DNA of 64,000 nucleotides from Larkinella humicola (GTDB lineage Bacteria; Bacteroidota; Bacteroidia; Cytophagales; Spirosomataceae): NCBI RefSeq assembly GCF_008727875.1, contig NZ_VTWS01000004.1, positions 62,001 to 126,000 of the forward strand, read 5' to 3'. Shown piece by piece: positions 42,988 to 52,706 of this stretch (position 1 is its first letter; each line of letters starts with the position of its first letter). The notes under the pieces were generated by a model. It saw only the letters and a program-made list of their open reading frames with translations, ran no database searches and was not told where the DNA came from. The position numbers and the translations under genes were made by a program.

Positions 42988-44781
42988 ATGAGGACTATTT
43001 TTACAATCGGGATAGCTTTTGCTTTACTGGCGTCGGTGTCGGCGCAAGGTCAGAGCCAAAAGATACCTTTAAACAGTGATTATTACCACCTGATTGACCG
43101 GCTTGAAATCAAACAGGGCCGGTGGACGAGCGGTTTCCATAGTTCCGTAAAACCGTATAGTCGCCAGGCAGTCGTTCAATTAACCGACAGTATTCTGGCC
43201 GACCCCTTCGTTCGGTTATCCCCGGTAGACCGGTCCACCGTCCGCTACCTGCGCGACGATAGCTGGGAATGGGTTCCCAAAGTGTATCCGGATTCTCTCC
43301 CTCTGCTGCAGGAACGAACGGCTGAATTACACGCGGGTCAGAAACGGGCGGGCGACAGCAAACGGGCTTTCGGGGCATTTTACAAGAAAAAAAACGACCT
43401 GTATAGTTACGAAAACGAGGATTATGACATTCACGTCAGTCCGGTGGTCAACTTTAGCTATGGGGTCGAAACCAATTCCGGAATGGTAGGCTCGTCGTTT
43501 AATCCCTACGTTAATTCAAGAGGGGTTGAAATTCGCGGCAGCATTCGCAAACGCTTGAGCTTTTATACATTCCTGTCTGATAACCAGGCACTGTTTCCCC
43601 GGTACATTTGGGAATATGGAACCCAGTATTCCACCAATTCAGCGGAAGGGTTTGCGCCCTTTGAAGGATTGACCAAACGCATCGAGACCCGTCATTCCAC
43701 CTTTGGCGGAGCGGATTTTCTTTCCGCTAGGGGATACATTACCTTCAATGCCTTAAAAATCATCAACATTCAGTTTGGTCACGATCGCAATATCTTTGGC
43801 AACGGGTATCGCTCGCTGTTTCTATCAGACAACAGCTCTCCATACCTTTTTCTCAAGATCAGCACCCGGTTGGGGCGGTTTCAATACACCAACCTGCTGA
43901 CGGAATTTCAGAACAGCCAGAAACCAGCCGGTGCGTATGAAGAACTGAATCCGCAGAAATACACCGCGATTCACCACTTGAGTGTCAACATTGGCGAACA
44001 TCTCAACATTGGCCTGTTCGAAGCGGAGGTATTCAGCCGGAGCCAACTGGAATTGAATTATTTTAATCCCGTTATTTTCTACCGTTTCATCGAATCGTAC
44101 CGGGGCAGTGCCGACAATGCCCTGGTCGGTCTGGATTTTAAAGCCAATTTTGTCGGTCATTTTCTGGCCTACGGTCAGTTGATGTTCGATGAGTTCAAGA
44201 TTAGCGAACTGCGGGCGAGAAACGGATCGTGGGTCAATAAATTCGCGTTTCAAACGGGCCTGAAGTACATCGACGCCTTCGATGTTCCGAATCTTGATTT
44301 GCAGGCCGAAATGAATCTGGCGCGGCCTTATACCTATTCCCACCGCTCCGGCCAAACCAATTATGTGCATTACAATCAACCGCTGGCGCATCCGCTCGGA
44401 GCCAATTTCATCGAAGGCCTGGCCATTGTGCGCTACCAGCCCCGCGACCGCTGGAATCTGACCGGGACGTTTGGCATCATGAAATACGGGGCCGATCCGC
44501 CCAACTACAATTATGGCGGCAATTTGCTGAAACCGTATGAGAGCCGGGTGGAGTGGCCGGGCCAGGCTGTGGGATCGGGCCACCACATCGCTCAGGGGCG
44601 TAAAACCCTGGTCACCTACGCCGATGTACGGCTGTCGTTTATGTTGAAACACAACCTGTTTGTCGATTTTCAACAGCTCGTTCGCAAAAGCGACAGCCAG
44701 GCCGACCGGTTGAAATACAACACGTCGTCGACGTCCCTGGCCTTGCGCTGGAATCTGCCCTACCGAACCCTGGTTCTTTAA
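42988..44781 (+). CDS. Wzi-like outer-membrane beta-barrel (capsule assembly protein family)
   Basis: A 597-residue exported protein. The ATG at 42988 (MRTIFTIGIAFALLASVSAQ) gives a signal peptide; a GTG at 42889 is in frame but would put 33 hydrophilic residues before it. The rest is made of amphipathic strands with aromatic ends (GHDRNIFGNGYRSLFLSDN, LNIGLFEAEVFSRSQLELNY, ANFVGHFLAYGQLMFDEF), the pattern of the Bacteroidota Wzi family, which in enterobacteria anchors capsule polysaccharide. No capsule polymerase genes are near, so it may work on another surface glycan. A hairpin follows its stop. Confidence 0.75.
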   Translation: MRTIFTIGIAFALLASVSAQGQSQKIPLNSDYYHLIDRLEIKQGRWTSGFHSSVKPYSRQAVVQLTDSILADPFVRLSPVDRSTVRYLRDDSWEWVPKVYPDSLPLLQERTAELHAGQKRAGDSKRAFGAFYKKKNDLYSYENEDYDIHVSPVVNFSYGVETNSGMVGSSFNPYVNSRGVEIRGSIRKRLSFYTFLSDNQALFPRYIWEYGTQYSTNSAEGFAPFEGLTKRIETRHSTFGGADFLSARGYITFNALKIINIQFGHDRNIFGNGYRSLFLSDNSSPYLFLKISTRLGRFQYTNLLTEFQNSQKPAGAYEELNPQKYTAIHHLSVNIGEHLNIGLFEAEVFSRSQLELNYFNPVIFYRFIESYRGSADNALVGLDFKANFVGHFLAYGQLMFDEFKISELRARNGSWVNKFAFQTGLKYIDAFDVPNLDLQAEMNLARPYTYSHRSGQTNYVHYNQPLAHPLGANFIEGLAIVRYQPRDRWNLTGTFGIMKYGADPPNYNYGGNLLKPYESRVEWPGQAVGSGHHIAQGRKTLVTYADVRLSFMLKHNLFVDFQQLVRKSDSQADRLKYNTSSTSLALRWNLPYRTLVL

Positions 44782-44796
44782 AATGAGTTGGTTCAT

Positions 44797-44829
44797 ACGG
44801 TTTCCGGTCGTTATTTTACCGGAAACTGT
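44797..44829 (+). terminator. Hairpin after the Wzi-like gene
   Basis: Stem ACGGTTTCCGGT (44797-44808) with ACCGGAAACTGT (44818-44829) pairs over 12 positions with one G-T wobble. There is no strong T-run after it, so it may act as an mRNA stabiliser as well as a terminator. Confidence 0.5.
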
Positions 44830-44857
44830 ACCAACGGATTAACAACCCTATTCGGGA

Positions 44858-45436
44858 ATGCTTGACCACATCATCCGCCAGGAACTGACCGAAGCCCGCT
44901 CGGTTCTCGATGCGTTTCTTAGCGACGCTAACCAGATTACGGCCATTGGACATGCCGCCCAATTGATGGCCGATGCCCTGCAAAACGGTCGTAAAATTAT
45001 TTCCTGCGGCAACGGCGGCTCCCACTGCGACGCCATGCACTTTGCCGAAGAGCTGTCGGGCCGGTACCGCGCCGAACGCCGGGCGCTGGCCGCTATCGCC
45101 ATATCCGACTCCAGCCACCTTACCTGTGTGGGCAATGACTATGGCTACGATTCCGTATTCTCGCGTTTTATCGAAGGGCTTGGTAACGAAGGGGACGTGT
45201 TGCTGGGCATTAGCACGAGCGGTAATTCGGCTAACATCATTCGGGCCGTGGAAGCTGCCCGGCAGCGGGGCATGAAGGTGGTTTTGCTGACCGGCAAAGA
45301 CGGGGGGAAACTGGCCGGAACCGCCGACGTTGAAATTCGTGTCCCCCACTTTGGCTATGCCGATCGCATCCAGGAGATTCACATCAAAGTCATTCACTTG
45401 TTCATTCTGCTCATCGAGAAACAGGTGATTGCCTAA
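44858..45436 (+). CDS. gmhA: SIS-domain sugar-phosphate isomerase, GmhA/DiaA type
   Basis: A 192-residue SIS-fold protein. [20 protein letters not shown] (about residues 50-69) is the phosphate-binding signature of sedoheptulose-7-phosphate isomerase (GmhA), with [11 protein letters not shown] (about 120-130) the second phosphate loop and [11 protein letters not shown] (about 175-185) the C-terminal helix carrying the metal-binding histidine. GmhA makes ADP-heptose precursor for LPS cores. The closely related DiaA, which binds DnaA, has the same fold but usually lacks the metal ligands. Normal length (190-200). Confidence 0.85.
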   Translation: MLDHIIRQELTEARSVLDAFLSDANQITAIGHAAQLMADALQNGRKIISCGNGGSHCDAMHFAEELSGRYRAERRALAAIAISDSSHLTCVGNDYGYDSVFSRFIEGLGNEGDVLLGISTSGNSANIIRAVEAARQRGMKVVLLTGKDGGKLAGTADVEIRVPHFGYADRIQEIHIKVIHLFILLIEKQVIA

Positions 45437-45508
45437 GCCGGTCGCGGAAATTATTCAAACTTTTTCGGCTTTTGTTTGTCCTATATAAATAGAACACAAG
45501 CAATTAGC

Positions 45509-48364
45509 ATGAAAAAAGCCGGAATCATCCTTGCCTCGCTGCTGGGCGTCCTGCTCCTGGTCGCCTGGATTGTGCCGATGTTTTTTCGGGATAAAATCGT
45601 AACCCGCCTTCAGCAGGAACTGACCAATCGGGTGAACGCCCGGATCACGTTTCGGCCTGAAAACGTGAGCCTGTCGCTGCTTCGCCATTTTCCCAATCTG
45701 ACCTTGCAAACCGATTCACTCAGCATTGTCGGGCAGACGCCGTTTTTGGGTGATACCTTACTCAGGACCCGCGCCTTCGAAGTGAAAGTCAACCTGCTGA
45801 GTGTGCTTTCGGGCGATAAATTGAAACTGAACGGCGTGTATCTCGACCAGCCTCGCGTGCTGGTGAAAATTCTGCGCGATGGGCGGGCCAACTACGACAT
45901 CTACAAAGCCACTGAAAGTGACGAACCGGAAAAGGCCGACACGAGCCAGACGGCTTTTACGCTCGACATTGACGAATGGGAAATAAAAAACGGTTTGATC
46001 CGGTATGACGACCGGAGTTTGCCGATGACGGTTCGGCTGGAAGCGGTCAACCATACCGGCAGCGGCAGTTTGTCGGCGGAAATGGCGGATTTGGTGCTGA
46101 AGACGAAAGCAGAACGCATCACGCTCACCTACGACGGAATGGAATACCTGAGCGATAAAAAGCTGGATGCCGACATGAAACTGCGGGCCGATCTTGAACA
46201 ATCCGTCTATACCTTTGCCGACAACCGCATCCGCGTGAATGAGTTGCCACTGGAACTCAACGGCTCGATTGCCACCGGCACGTCGGCACCGGCGGATACG
46301 TCCATGCGGTTCGATTTGACGTATCGGTCGCCCGACAGTGATTTCAAAAACCTGCTGTCGCTGGTGCCCGGGATGTATTCCGACCGGTTTCAGGACATTG
46401 ATGCCGACGGAACGGTGCGTTTCGACGGAACGGTGAAGGGCCTTTACAATGCGAAGCAAATCCCGGCGTTTCTGCTGAATCTGGTCGTCAACGACGGGCG
46501 GTTCAAATACCCGGATTTGGCGTCGGCGGTCGAGCACATTGCCCTGGATCTGACCGTCAGCAACGCAACCGATCACCCTGATAATACGGTGATTAACCTG
46601 AAAAAACTGGTTGCGGATCTGGGCCGGAACCCGATTCGCGGGCGGGCGCTGGTGCAGGGTCTCACCCGTTCCAACGTCGATGCTGATCTGACTGCCAAAC
46701 TGAATCTGGAGGAATTGACGCAGTTGTTTCCGATTGATAGCATGACGCTGCGGGGGCTGGCAGATCTGAATCTGAAAGCAAAAGGCGTCTATGATAAAAC
46801 CGCCAAGCTCTTTCCGGTGGTCGATGGGCTGATCCGGTTGCAGAACGGATCGGTGAAGTCGATGAAGTTTCCGGAACCGGTGGAAGCGATCAATGTGCAG
46901 GCGAGCCTTTCCAACCGGACTGGCAAACGGGCCGACACTCGCGTGGACATAGCCGATTTGCAACTGAAACTGGCCGGTGATCCTTTTCAGGCCAAAGGCA
47001 GGGTGCAGAATTTCGATGATTATACCTTCGATGTGATCGCCAAAGGCCGACTGAATCTGACGAGTTTAACCCGGATTTTTCCGATGGAAGGCACCCGGTT
47101 AGCCGGGCTGATCGACGCCAGCATTGAAACCAAAGGCCGGCTTTCGGATGCCAAAGCCAAACGGTATGACCAGCTTCCGACCAGCGGCACGATGGCGATT
47201 ACAAATCTGACCTACCGGGGTGAAAGTCTGCCGCAGGGGCTGACACTGAATTCTGCCCGACTGAGGCTGCTGCCCGGAAAACTGAACGTCGAACAGGCGC
47301 AGGGCTTGCTGGGAACAAGCACCTTCACGGCCGACGGTTTTTTGAGCAACTACATTCCGTTTCTGCTGGACGAAAACCAGCCGCTGGAAGGAACGCTCAA
47401 CGTACGGGCCAATCGGTTGAGTATCAACGAATGGATGAGTGACGATCCGCAGCCGCAGGCAAAAACCGCTCAACCGTCGGTGGTTGAAATTCCTGATAAC
47501 ATCCGTTTTGTCGTCAATGCGGCCGTCGGTCAGGCGGTTTACGACAAAATGCCGCTGAACAACGTCAAAGGACAACTTGAAATGGCCGACGGAACCCTGC
47601 GGATGAAACAGGTGACGTTCAATTCGCTGGGCGGGCAGTTTGTCACCAACGGCACTTACGACCCGAAGGACCTGGCAAAACCGCGGTTTGCCTTTGATGT
47701 CAACATTGCCAACGCCGACATTTCGCAGGCTCACCGGCATCTGACGCTGGCCAAAGTGGTTTTTCCGCTGGCGCAGTACATGGTCGGACGGTTTTCGAGC
47801 ACCTTTGCGGTCAACGGGCGGCTGGAGCCGGATATGATGCCGGATTTGAATAGTTTGACGGGAAATGCGCTGGTGAAGATTGTGCAGGCGACATTGCAAA
47901 ATAACCCGATTGTGGAACGTCTCGTCGAAAAAACAAAACTGTCTGATCTCCGGAATGCGAAGTTCAAAGATCTGCTGATGAAAGTGGACGTCAAAAACGG
48001 GTTTGTAACCATCAAACCGTTCGATGTCAGAATCAAAGACAATATCGTGACGGTTTCGGGCTCCAATTCACTGGAAGGAGACCTGAAGTACGTTCTGAAA
48101 CTGGATGTACCAACGGGCAAAGCGGGTGTCCAGTTTGCCAGAGCGTTTTCGTCGCTGACGGGCCAGCCGCTCGAAAACGTCGATCGTGCCAAAATCGACT
48201 TTGCGTTAAACGGGAGTTACAAAAAACCACAGCTTCAGTTTCTGGCGGGTCGGACGGCCACCCAGGTGAAGGATGTCGTGGTGAAACAGGCGAAAGAAGA
48301 CCTGAAAGAGCAGGGGTTGAAACTGCTGCAAAAGCTGGCTAAATCGCCGAGGGATTCGACGTAA
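45509..48364 (+). CDS. AsmA-family envelope protein
   Basis: A 951-residue protein anchored by one N-terminal membrane helix (GIILASLLGVLLLVAWIVPMF, about residues 5-25) with the bulk in the periplasm. The start (ATG 45509) sits just before that helix; an in-frame ATG at 45476 adds 11 residues. The sequence has the AsmA N-terminal pattern FRDKIVTRLQQELTNRVNARI and FPNLTLQTDSLSIVG, and a C-terminal domain (LQNNPIVERL, then SGSNSLEGDLKYVLKLDVP) typical of the AsmA/TamB group, which form long beta-grooves moving phospholipid between membranes. No gene partner is adjacent. Confidence 0.85.
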   Translation: MKKAGIILASLLGVLLLVAWIVPMFFRDKIVTRLQQELTNRVNARITFRPENVSLSLLRHFPNLTLQTDSLSIVGQTPFLGDTLLRTRAFEVKVNLLSVLSGDKLKLNGVYLDQPRVLVKILRDGRANYDIYKATESDEPEKADTSQTAFTLDIDEWEIKNGLIRYDDRSLPMTVRLEAVNHTGSGSLSAEMADLVLKTKAERITLTYDGMEYLSDKKLDADMKLRADLEQSVYTFADNRIRVNELPLELNGSIATGTSAPADTSMRFDLTYRSPDSDFKNLLSLVPGMYSDRFQDIDADGTVRFDGTVKGLYNAKQIPAFLLNLVVNDGRFKYPDLASAVEHIALDLTVSNATDHPDNTVINLKKLVADLGRNPIRGRALVQGLTRSNVDADLTAKLNLEELTQLFPIDSMTLRGLADLNLKAKGVYDKTAKLFPVVDGLIRLQNGSVKSMKFPEPVEAINVQASLSNRTGKRADTRVDIADLQLKLAGDPFQAKGRVQNFDDYTFDVIAKGRLNLTSLTRIFPMEGTRLAGLIDASIETKGRLSDAKAKRYDQLPTSGTMAITNLTYRGESLPQGLTLNSARLRLLPGKLNVEQAQGLLGTSTFTADGFLSNYIPFLLDENQPLEGTLNVRANRLSINEWMSDDPQPQAKTAQPSVVEIPDNIRFVVNAAVGQAVYDKMPLNNVKGQLEMADGTLRMKQVTFNSLGGQFVTNGTYDPKDLAKPRFAFDVNIANADISQAHRHLTLAKVVFPLAQYMVGRFSSTFAVNGRLEPDMMPDLNSLTGNALVKIVQATLQNNPIVERLVEKTKLSDLRNAKFKDLLMKVDVKNGFVTIKPFDVRIKDNIVTVSGSNSLEGDLKYVLKLDVPTGKAGVQFARAFSSLTGQPLENVDRAKIDFALNGSYKKPQLQFLAGRTATQVKDVVVKQAKEDLKEQGLKLLQKLAKSPRDST

Positions 48365-48384
48365 CGATTGAGTGAAATCAACCG

Positions 48385-49443
48385 TTACTTTTTGGCAACG
48401 ACCATGGCCCGGCCCGGAATCGAGAGGTAGGGGATGACTTTCGACGGTTTCAGTCCGGCTTCCTTTTGCCAGTCCTGAATTTCCCGAACGGAGTAATTCC
48501 CGGCGGTGCTGGTCAGGCCGTAGAACAGATCCATGCTGTTGCCGACGAGATTGGTGCCGACGCCAGCCGAATTTCCGTCGTCTTCGGGCCGGATAAATTC
48601 ATTGACAATGTAAACACCCCCCGGTTTCAGGGATTTGGCCACCTTCCGGGCGACTTCGCGGTTCTGTTCCTCCGAAAAATGATGCGCCAGACTGGACATC
48701 AGCACGATGTCGTATTGAGCTTCTCCAAACTCATCCGTCAGCGCGTTGCCTGCCTGGTGCCGAACGCGGTCGCCCATGCCGGACCGTGCCAGCAGCGGAG
48801 CTGCCTGCTCGATGGCCGGTGGTAAATCCAGAAGAACCGCCTGAAGATTTGGTAGTTTTCGGCAGAGAGCCACCGAATGCTGGCCGTGTGAACCGCCAAT
48901 GTCGAGCATGAGCGTGGCGTTTTTGGGCACCGGAGCTTTCCGGCCAAACTCTTTGGCTTCCGTGCCGGTGGCCGCCACCATTGCCTGTTGGTAATACGCC
49001 CATTGTTCGGTGGTCAGGTGGTCATGATACTGAATGCCTTCGCCGGTTTTCAGGTAATCTCCCAACTGCTCCAGCCACGGCCAGACGACCCGGTTGTTGA
49101 ACCGCATCATGCCAAAAACCGACTCCTGCTGGTCTTTCAGCAACCAGCGACGGCTGATGCGGGTTAACGTATACCGGTTATCGCGTTGTTTGAAATAGCC
49201 CAAAACCAGCAGCAAGCCCATCAATTCCCGCAACGCTTTGGGATTCAACTGACACTCGGCAGCAATCTCATCCACCGTCTGTTTGCCGTTGTGAACCGCT
49301 TCGAAAACGCCTTTATCGGCCGCTTCAAGCACGGCTTTGCCCACAATCGGGAAAATCTGGGCGTGCAAAAGCGGTAGCGGTACCAGATTGATTTTGAGGG
49401 CAATCCATTCGAGGAGGTTTTCGGGCGTAACGGTGAGTCGCAT
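48385..49443 (-). CDS. SAM-dependent O-methyltransferase, family 2 type
   Basis: A 352-residue methyltransferase. An N-terminal dimerisation/winged-helix domain (about 25-110, TVDEIAAECQLNPKALRELM) precedes the Rossmann-like SAM domain with motif I MLDIGGSHGQHSVAL (about 186-200) and LMSSLAHHFSEEQNRE (about 258-273), where a histidine is the usual catalytic base. Such enzymes methylate hydroxyls on polyketides, quinones or carotenoids (CrtF); substrate not known. It stands alone, converging with the AsmA gene 20 bases away. Confidence 0.85.
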   Translation of the reverse strand: MRLTVTPENLLEWIALKINLVPLPLLHAQIFPIVGKAVLEAADKGVFEAVHNGKQTVDEIAAECQLNPKALRELMGLLLVLGYFKQRDNRYTLTRISRRWLLKDQQESVFGMMRFNNRVVWPWLEQLGDYLKTGEGIQYHDHLTTEQWAYYQQAMVAATGTEAKEFGRKAPVPKNATLMLDIGGSHGQHSVALCRKLPNLQAVLLDLPPAIEQAAPLLARSGMGDRVRHQAGNALTDEFGEAQYDIVLMSSLAHHFSEEQNREVARKVAKSLKPGGVYIVNEFIRPEDDGNSAGVGTNLVGNSMDLFYGLTSTAGNYSVREIQDWQKEAGLKPSKVIPYLSIPGRAMVVAKK

Positions 49444-49549
49444 ATGGTTCAGGATAATTTATTCTTATTTTTTCGACGTATATTCGTTCTTAGTTAAAAC
49501 CGGATTTAACCGGTAGAAAGCTGAAATCGTCAGGATTTATTTTCACGAC

Positions 49550-50134
49550 ATGAGTAAGGTACAGGAATTTATTAACTCGGGAATACTGGAAGAATATTGT
49601 CGTGGCCTTCTTCTGCCCGGAGAAATTCAGGAAGTTGAGCGGATGGCGGGCCTGTATCCCGCTGTTCAACAGGCCATAGACCGTATTGCCAGGACATTAA
49701 CGCGGCCCATAGTACCGGAGGAACGATTAAAAAACCGCATCCTAAACACACTGGATCAACTCGGCGAGCCCCCGGTTTTTGATTTGAACCATCTGCCGCT
49801 CATCAACGCCTATTCGGACGCTGAGCAGTGGCAACGAACCGTGGCTTCGATTCAGCCCACCCGCGAATTCCGGAATCTGTATGTTCATCCGCTACAGGCC
49901 GGCAGTGGTATCGAGCAGTTTCTTCTGTGGGTAAAGGAAGACGTGAAGCCTGAAGACCACCACGACGAACGCGAGAGTTTTCTGATCCTGGAAGGGGAAT
50001 GTGAATGCCAGATTGGCTTAGAAACGATCCGGCTCAGGGCGGGGGATTACGTCGACATTCCGCTGGATACCGAACACACGGTTCGGGTGTTATCGCCGGA
50101 ACCGGTGAAAGCGATTGTTCAACGGGTGAAGTGA
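49550..50134 (+). CDS. Cupin protein with anti-sigma-like N-terminus (ChrR-like)
   Basis: A 194-residue two-part protein. The N-terminal 65 residues (SGILEEYCRGLLLPGEIQEVE, core EEYCRGLLLPGEIQEVE, then YPAVQQAIDRI) look like the helical sigma-binding part of RskA/ChrR-type anti-sigma factors. The C-terminal half is a cupin: HHDERESFLILEGECE (about 138-153) with metal-type ligands HH and E, and GDYVDIPLDTEHTVRV with the last histidine. In ChrR the cupin senses reactive species and releases an ECF sigma factor. Here no sigma gene is adjacent; the only sigma factor in the window is 45 kb away at 4337. A plain cupin with an unrelated N-terminus remains possible. Confidence 0.75.
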   Translation: MSKVQEFINSGILEEYCRGLLLPGEIQEVERMAGLYPAVQQAIDRIARTLTRPIVPEERLKNRILNTLDQLGEPPVFDLNHLPLINAYSDAEQWQRTVASIQPTREFRNLYVHPLQAGSGIEQFLLWVKEDVKPEDHHDERESFLILEGECECQIGLETIRLRAGDYVDIPLDTEHTVRVLSPEPVKAIVQRVK

Positions 50135-50250
50135 GCGGTTTGTCGGGATTCGCAGCCAGATCAAAAAGCATACATTTCCGGACTATTTTTTTGAAAGAAC
50201 AGACGTAAGCCATGCCATACAGTACTCGGTGCGGGTTCTTTTGCCGAAAT

Positions 50251-51414
50251 TTACCTGATCCGCTTGTACTTCCGCAATAAATCTATCACCGGCTTGTGCG
50301 GCAGGGCATACGCTTTGTTACCGTTGATGCCTTCCATCGTTTCGGCGGCCACCATCGCGTTGAGAATGGATTCTTCCACGGCCTGAACGGTGGCGTCAAA
50401 CAGTGGATTCATCTGGTCGTTGGGAAGCTGATCGAGTTTGGTCAATTTTTCCCGTTGAAAAGCCGTCGGGTTCGCCGTCGAAAAGGCAATGAATAGATCG
50501 CCGGAACCGTTGTTTCCGCGCCCGCCCACAATGCCGATGCCGAGCGAGACGCGCGTGGCAATTCGTTTTAGTTGATGCGGTAACAACGGCGCATCCGTGG
50601 CAACTACCACAATGATGGAACCGTCGCCTTCTTCCCGGTAGGCTGGCGGCCCCTTGATTTCATAATTCAGCGTGTCTTTCAACTCCTCGCCAACGGGAAC
50701 GCCGGCAATGGTCAGTTGTCGTTTGGCGCCAAAATTGGATTGGACCAACACCCCAACCGTATACGTGGAGTCCTTGATTTTGACGAGTCTCGATGCCGTT
50801 CCGGTTCCGCCTTTAAAGCCCAGACACATCATGCCGGTTCCGCCCCCCACATTGCCCTCCTGGACACGGCCCGATTTGGCGTTGTCCAGGGCTTCGAACG
50901 CGTGGCTTTCTTTGACGTGAAAACCGTAAATATCATTCAGAACACCATCGTAGGTTTCGGCAACGACCGGATACGTATACCAGTAATCTTCTTTGTACCA
51001 TCCGGTTTTTACAAACCATTTCAGCACGGCATCGCGCACCACGCCCACGCTGTTCGTGTTGGTAATCAGGATCGGCGTTTCCAGAAAACCGGATTCGGTG
51101 ATCCAGGTCGTTCCCGTCATTTCTCCGTTGCCGTTCAACGAATACCAGTTGGCAAAAACCGGGTTGTTTCTCCGACCTCTGGGTAAAATGGCGGTGACGC
51201 CGGTTCTGACCGGCCCTTTTCCCCGAACGTTTTTTCCCTGACCTGAAATGATGGTGCTATACCCCACTTCGACGCCCTTGACGTCGGTGATGGCATTCCA
51301 TTTTCCGGGGATTCCTGAAAACGGAATGCCAATGTCCCGTGCCCTCGGTTTTTGGGCCAGGGCTGAAAATGCGATGAGCAGCAGTATACTCAGCAGGAGG
51401 AAGCGGATGTTCAT
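50251..51414 (-). CDS. P1-family aminopeptidase (DmpA-like)
   Basis: A 387-residue exported enzyme of the DmpA/BapA group, N-terminal-nucleophile aminopeptidases that activate by self-cleavage. A signal peptide ends at ALAQ (about residue 21). Visible family segments are ITDVKGVEVGYSTI (about 42-55), GNVGGGTGMMCLGFKGG (about 188-204) and GNNGSGDLFIAFSTAN (about 303-318), where the serine after the glycine is the expected cleavage point and nucleophile. Substrates are short peptides with D- or beta-amino acids. Its ATG overlaps the stop of the upstream hydrolase by four bases. Confidence 0.9.
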   Translation of the reverse strand: MNIRFLLLSILLLIAFSALAQKPRARDIGIPFSGIPGKWNAITDVKGVEVGYSTIISGQGKNVRGKGPVRTGVTAILPRGRRNNPVFANWYSLNGNGEMTGTTWITESGFLETPILITNTNSVGVVRDAVLKWFVKTGWYKEDYWYTYPVVAETYDGVLNDIYGFHVKESHAFEALDNAKSGRVQEGNVGGGTGMMCLGFKGGTGTASRLVKIKDSTYTVGVLVQSNFGAKRQLTIAGVPVGEELKDTLNYEIKGPPAYREEGDGSIIVVVATDAPLLPHQLKRIATRVSLGIGIVGGRGNNGSGDLFIAFSTANPTAFQREKLTKLDQLPNDQMNPLFDATVQAVEESILNAMVAAETMEGINGNKAYALPHKPVIDLLRKYKRIR

Positions 51415-52430
51415 AAGTTTCCGGAATCGACATCATGGATAAATTGAATCACGCCGGTCATAAACACTTTTTGGTCGTCCCACATGGCCAAATGGCTGCC
51501 ATCCGGGCAATAGAGGTAGCGGCCTTTCTGCACCAGTTTGCTCTGTTCTTCCATTGCTTTTGGATCCATCGTATCATGTTTGGCACCAATCATCAAGGTT
51601 GGAATGGTAATTTCCTTCAACCGGTTTTTGATATCCCATTTTGCCAGCCGCCCGCCGATTCCAAATTCGCTGGGGCCCTGCATCATCGTATAAATCACGC
51701 CGTTTCCGTGCTTCATAGAGCGGTTAAAACCGTCCGGCCATGTAGTTAACCGACATAAATGTTCCTTATAAAAATTGGGGATGAGCAGTTCCATATACCG
51801 CGGATTCGCAAAATCCTTTTTGGCTTCAATGGCCCGTATTTCGGCGAGCACGTCCGGTTTCATCTGCTTCGCGAGTACGTCGTCGGCATACTTTCCGTAC
51901 TCGGGCGCACTGGCCATCATATTGGCAACCAGCAACGCTTTTAAATTTTTCTGGTATTTCAGGGCGTATTCCATGCCAAGAATCCCGCCCCAGGAATTAC
52001 CGAGTACATAAAAATTGGAGCTGTCGGCGCCGATGGCCTGCCGAACCTGCTCCACTTCCTCCACAAAACGATCAGTCGTCCAGAGCGTGCTGTCGGTTGG
52101 CTGGTCGCTGTAATAGGAGCCTAGCTGGTCGTATTCATAAAATTCAAAGCCTTCTTTTTGAAAAAAGGTCTCAAAACATTCCATGTACTCATGCGTCATG
52201 GCCGGGCCGCCGTGCAACAGCAGAATCTTTATTTTAGGATGGGTGCCAAAGCGCTTTATCCAGACTTTAAAATCACCCACCGGAGTTTTAATGGGTATCA
52301 TTTTTACCCCACCCGCTTGGATGGAATCGCCATACGTAAAATAGTCAGCCACCGAAATCGACGTAGAAGCGGTTTTTTGTTGGCAGGAAGTAAGCAGGAA
52401 ACTCGCTAAAATGAAGATGAGAAACCGCAT
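51411..52430 (-). CDS. Proline-iminopeptidase-like alpha/beta hydrolase lipoprotein
   Basis: A 339-residue lipoprotein: the lipobox LLTSC ends at C16, so it is tethered to the envelope. The alpha/beta-hydrolase part has LLLHGGPAMTHEYM (about 72-85, the HGGP oxyanion motif), nucleophile elbow GNSWGGILG (about 144-152), a late aspartate in GAKHDTMD and histidine in PDGSHLAMWDD. This order matches proline iminopeptidases (S33 family). Its stop overlaps the start of the P1-family peptidase (ATGA), so the two are translated together and probably share peptide substrates. Confidence 0.9.
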   Translation of the reverse strand: MRFLIFILASFLLTSCQQKTASTSISVADYFTYGDSIQAGGVKMIPIKTPVGDFKVWIKRFGTHPKIKILLLHGGPAMTHEYMECFETFFQKEGFEFYEYDQLGSYYSDQPTDSTLWTTDRFVEEVEQVRQAIGADSSNFYVLGNSWGGILGMEYALKYQKNLKALLVANMMASAPEYGKYADDVLAKQMKPDVLAEIRAIEAKKDFANPRYMELLIPNFYKEHLCRLTTWPDGFNRSMKHGNGVIYTMMQGPSEFGIGGRLAKWDIKNRLKEITIPTLMIGAKHDTMDPKAMEEQSKLVQKGRYLYCPDGSHLAMWDDQKVFMTGVIQFIHDVDSGNL

Positions 52431-52463
52431 GTTGGTAGGTTAAGATTTTTTATGATTTTATAC

Positions 52464-52610
52464 ATGTCAACTCCTGTCGTTACATCGGTTGAATTTTCCA
52501 ATAAGTTAAGCTACGCCACGCCCATTCCAATGGACCAAAACGAAAATACTTTTACCCGATCGGCTGGCAATCAATGGCAACTGCCCGATGCTGAATACAA
52601 GGAAATATAG
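52464..52610 (+). other. Short open frame of doubtful status beside decayed genes
   Basis: A 48-codon frame (MSTPVVTSVEFSNKLSYATP...) ending at TAG 52608-52610. It has no recognised family and no upstream promoter. It may be a broken gene's remnant or chance. The rest of 52431-52706 shows nothing else convincing. Confidence 0.2.
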
Positions 52611-52706
52611 CTCACGCCGTTGCCATTTCCCGCCCCTTGAAAAACCGGTTCACCAGGAAAATACGATTGGCAGTGAGGATGTGCAGCATGTGATGGAGAA
52701 AGCCCT

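Noticed and set aside
45758-46963. Minus-strand frame of 401 codons inside the AsmA-family gene
   Set aside because: Antisense shadow; composition is arginine- and histidine-rich without domain structure.
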